This document shows, piece by piece, positions 31,651 through 32,006 of a DNA stretch of 32,006 nt. The position numbers and the translations under genes were made by a program. Location: assembly GCF_015235415.1 (NCBI RefSeq), contig NZ_JADGLL010000033.1, positions 1 to 32,006 of the forward strand, in the 5' to 3' direction. Position 1 is the first letter of the stretch, and the number at the start of each line of letters is the position of its first letter. Under the pieces are notes generated by a model. That model ran no database searches and was not told the origin of the DNA. It worked only from the letters and a program-made list of their open reading frames with translations. The DNA comes from Microbacterium paludicola. GTDB lineage: Bacteria > Actinomycetota > Actinomycetes > Actinomycetales > Microbacteriaceae.

Positions 31651-32006
31651 TCAGAGCACGTCGGCGAAGCGGTCGCCGAAGACGATCCTGTCCCCCGCCA
31701 CCAGGCGCACCGGCGCGTCGGCCGGGGCCGCGATGACGCCACCCGCGCGCAGGATGCTTGTGCCGTTCGTCGACCCGTGGTCGCTCACAAAAAGGCCCTG
31801 AGCGTCGATGCCGATGGCGAAATGCGTCTTGGAGATCGAGCGGGTGTCGTCGGCGATCGGCACGAGATGCATCACGAGCTCGTCTTCCGCCGCGCGGGGC
31901 GCGCGCCCGACGAGGCCGGGCCCGTGGATGGCGACCACGTCGCCGTTGTCGAAGCGCAGCTGCCCGGCCGACGGCACCGGCGGGGCGGCGCGAGGCGGCT
32001 CGGGCG
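31651..32006 (-). CDS. FHA-domain protein, N terminus outside the window
   Basis: The visible 118 codons encode an FHA domain: GLVGRAPR, SISKTHFAIG and VSDHGSTNGTSI hold the phosphothreonine-binding Arg, Ser-His and Asn. It ends FGDRFADVL. The preceding residues (PEPPRAAPPVPSAG) are a Pro-rich linker, so the gene most likely continues past the window edge; the GTG at 31977 would be an internal start. RDD-FHA membrane proteins are common relatives, but the rest is not visible. Confidence 0.85.
   Translation of the reverse strand, partial: PEPPRAAPPVPSAGQLRFDNGDVVAIHGPGLVGRAPRAAEDELVMHLVPIADDTRSISKTHFAIGIDAQGLFVSDHGSTNGTSILRAGGVIAAPADAPVRLVAGDRIVFGDRFADVL

Noticed and set aside
1..32006. tRNA genes, CRISPR arrays, insertion sequences
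   Set aside because: No cloverleaf with a T-loop GTTCRANNC pattern, no regular repeat-spacer series and no transposase was found. The dispersed repeats at 1941 and 18341 are irregularly spaced.

Overview
The window is high-GC DNA with dense gene packing, many GTG starts, frequent 4-base ATGA/GTGA stop-start overlaps and TAnnnT -10 hexamers. These features and the gene families point to an actinobacterium, most likely Microbacteriaceae (Microbacterium-like). This is inferred from gene content and style; no 16S or tRNA gene is present. About 31 protein genes are supported and almost no strand is left uncoded. I see no tRNA, rRNA, CRISPR array, insertion sequence or prophage.

Layout. 30-1924 (+): zinc alcohol dehydrogenase and an EamA/DMT transporter. 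1925-2280: repeat-rich spacer. 2281-2926: DUF6458 membrane protein and the HU protein, converging on a strong shared terminator. 3154-5061 (-): HSL-type esterase, then the operon rpmB-rpmG-rpsN, whose L33 and S14 lack zinc-binding cysteines. 5275-6345 (+): FUSC-like membrane protein. 6355-12431 (-): a seven-gene, nearly gapless zinc block, znuC-znuB-zur-UPF0718 permease-TIGR03943 protein-secreted propeller protein-3-methyladenine glycosylase. 12546-13547 (-): znuA. Zur-box-like palindromes lie in front of both znuC and znuA. 13623-17098 (-): E1alpha-E1beta-E2 of a 2-oxoacid dehydrogenase. 17237-18316 (-): HisC/aromatic aminotransferase. 18317-18589: second repeat cluster. 18590-24337 (-): a complete D-glucuronate operon, eda-kdgK-uxaC-uxuB-uxuA, divergent from an IclR regulator (24437-25195). 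25244-25639 (+): four-TM holin-like protein. 25644-27267 (-): a WXG100-like small protein plus a large alpha/beta hydrolase. 27423-29334 (+): low-molecular-weight tyrosine phosphatase and purB. 29315-30789: MerR regulator divergent from a thioredoxin-reductase-like flavoprotein around a perfect 24-bp palindrome. 30801-32006 (-): two FHA-domain proteins, the last cut by the window edge.

How the parts work together. The zinc block is a self-contained uptake system (ZnuABC) with its repressor, extended by proteins of less certain function that probably serve metal handling. The nearby zinc-free ribosomal trio fits a zinc-sparing theme but has no visible Zur box. The glucuronate operon encodes every step from D-glucuronate to pyruvate plus glyceraldehyde-3-phosphate, with an IclR protein as the likely local regulator, but no transporter. 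The most notable points are the extended Zur operon, the recurring leaderless promoter geometry (TAnnnT followed by 6-7 nt and the start codon), the overlapping divergent promoter of the glucuronate operon, the MerR/dithiol-oxidase-like pair, and the WXG100-like/hydrolase pair.
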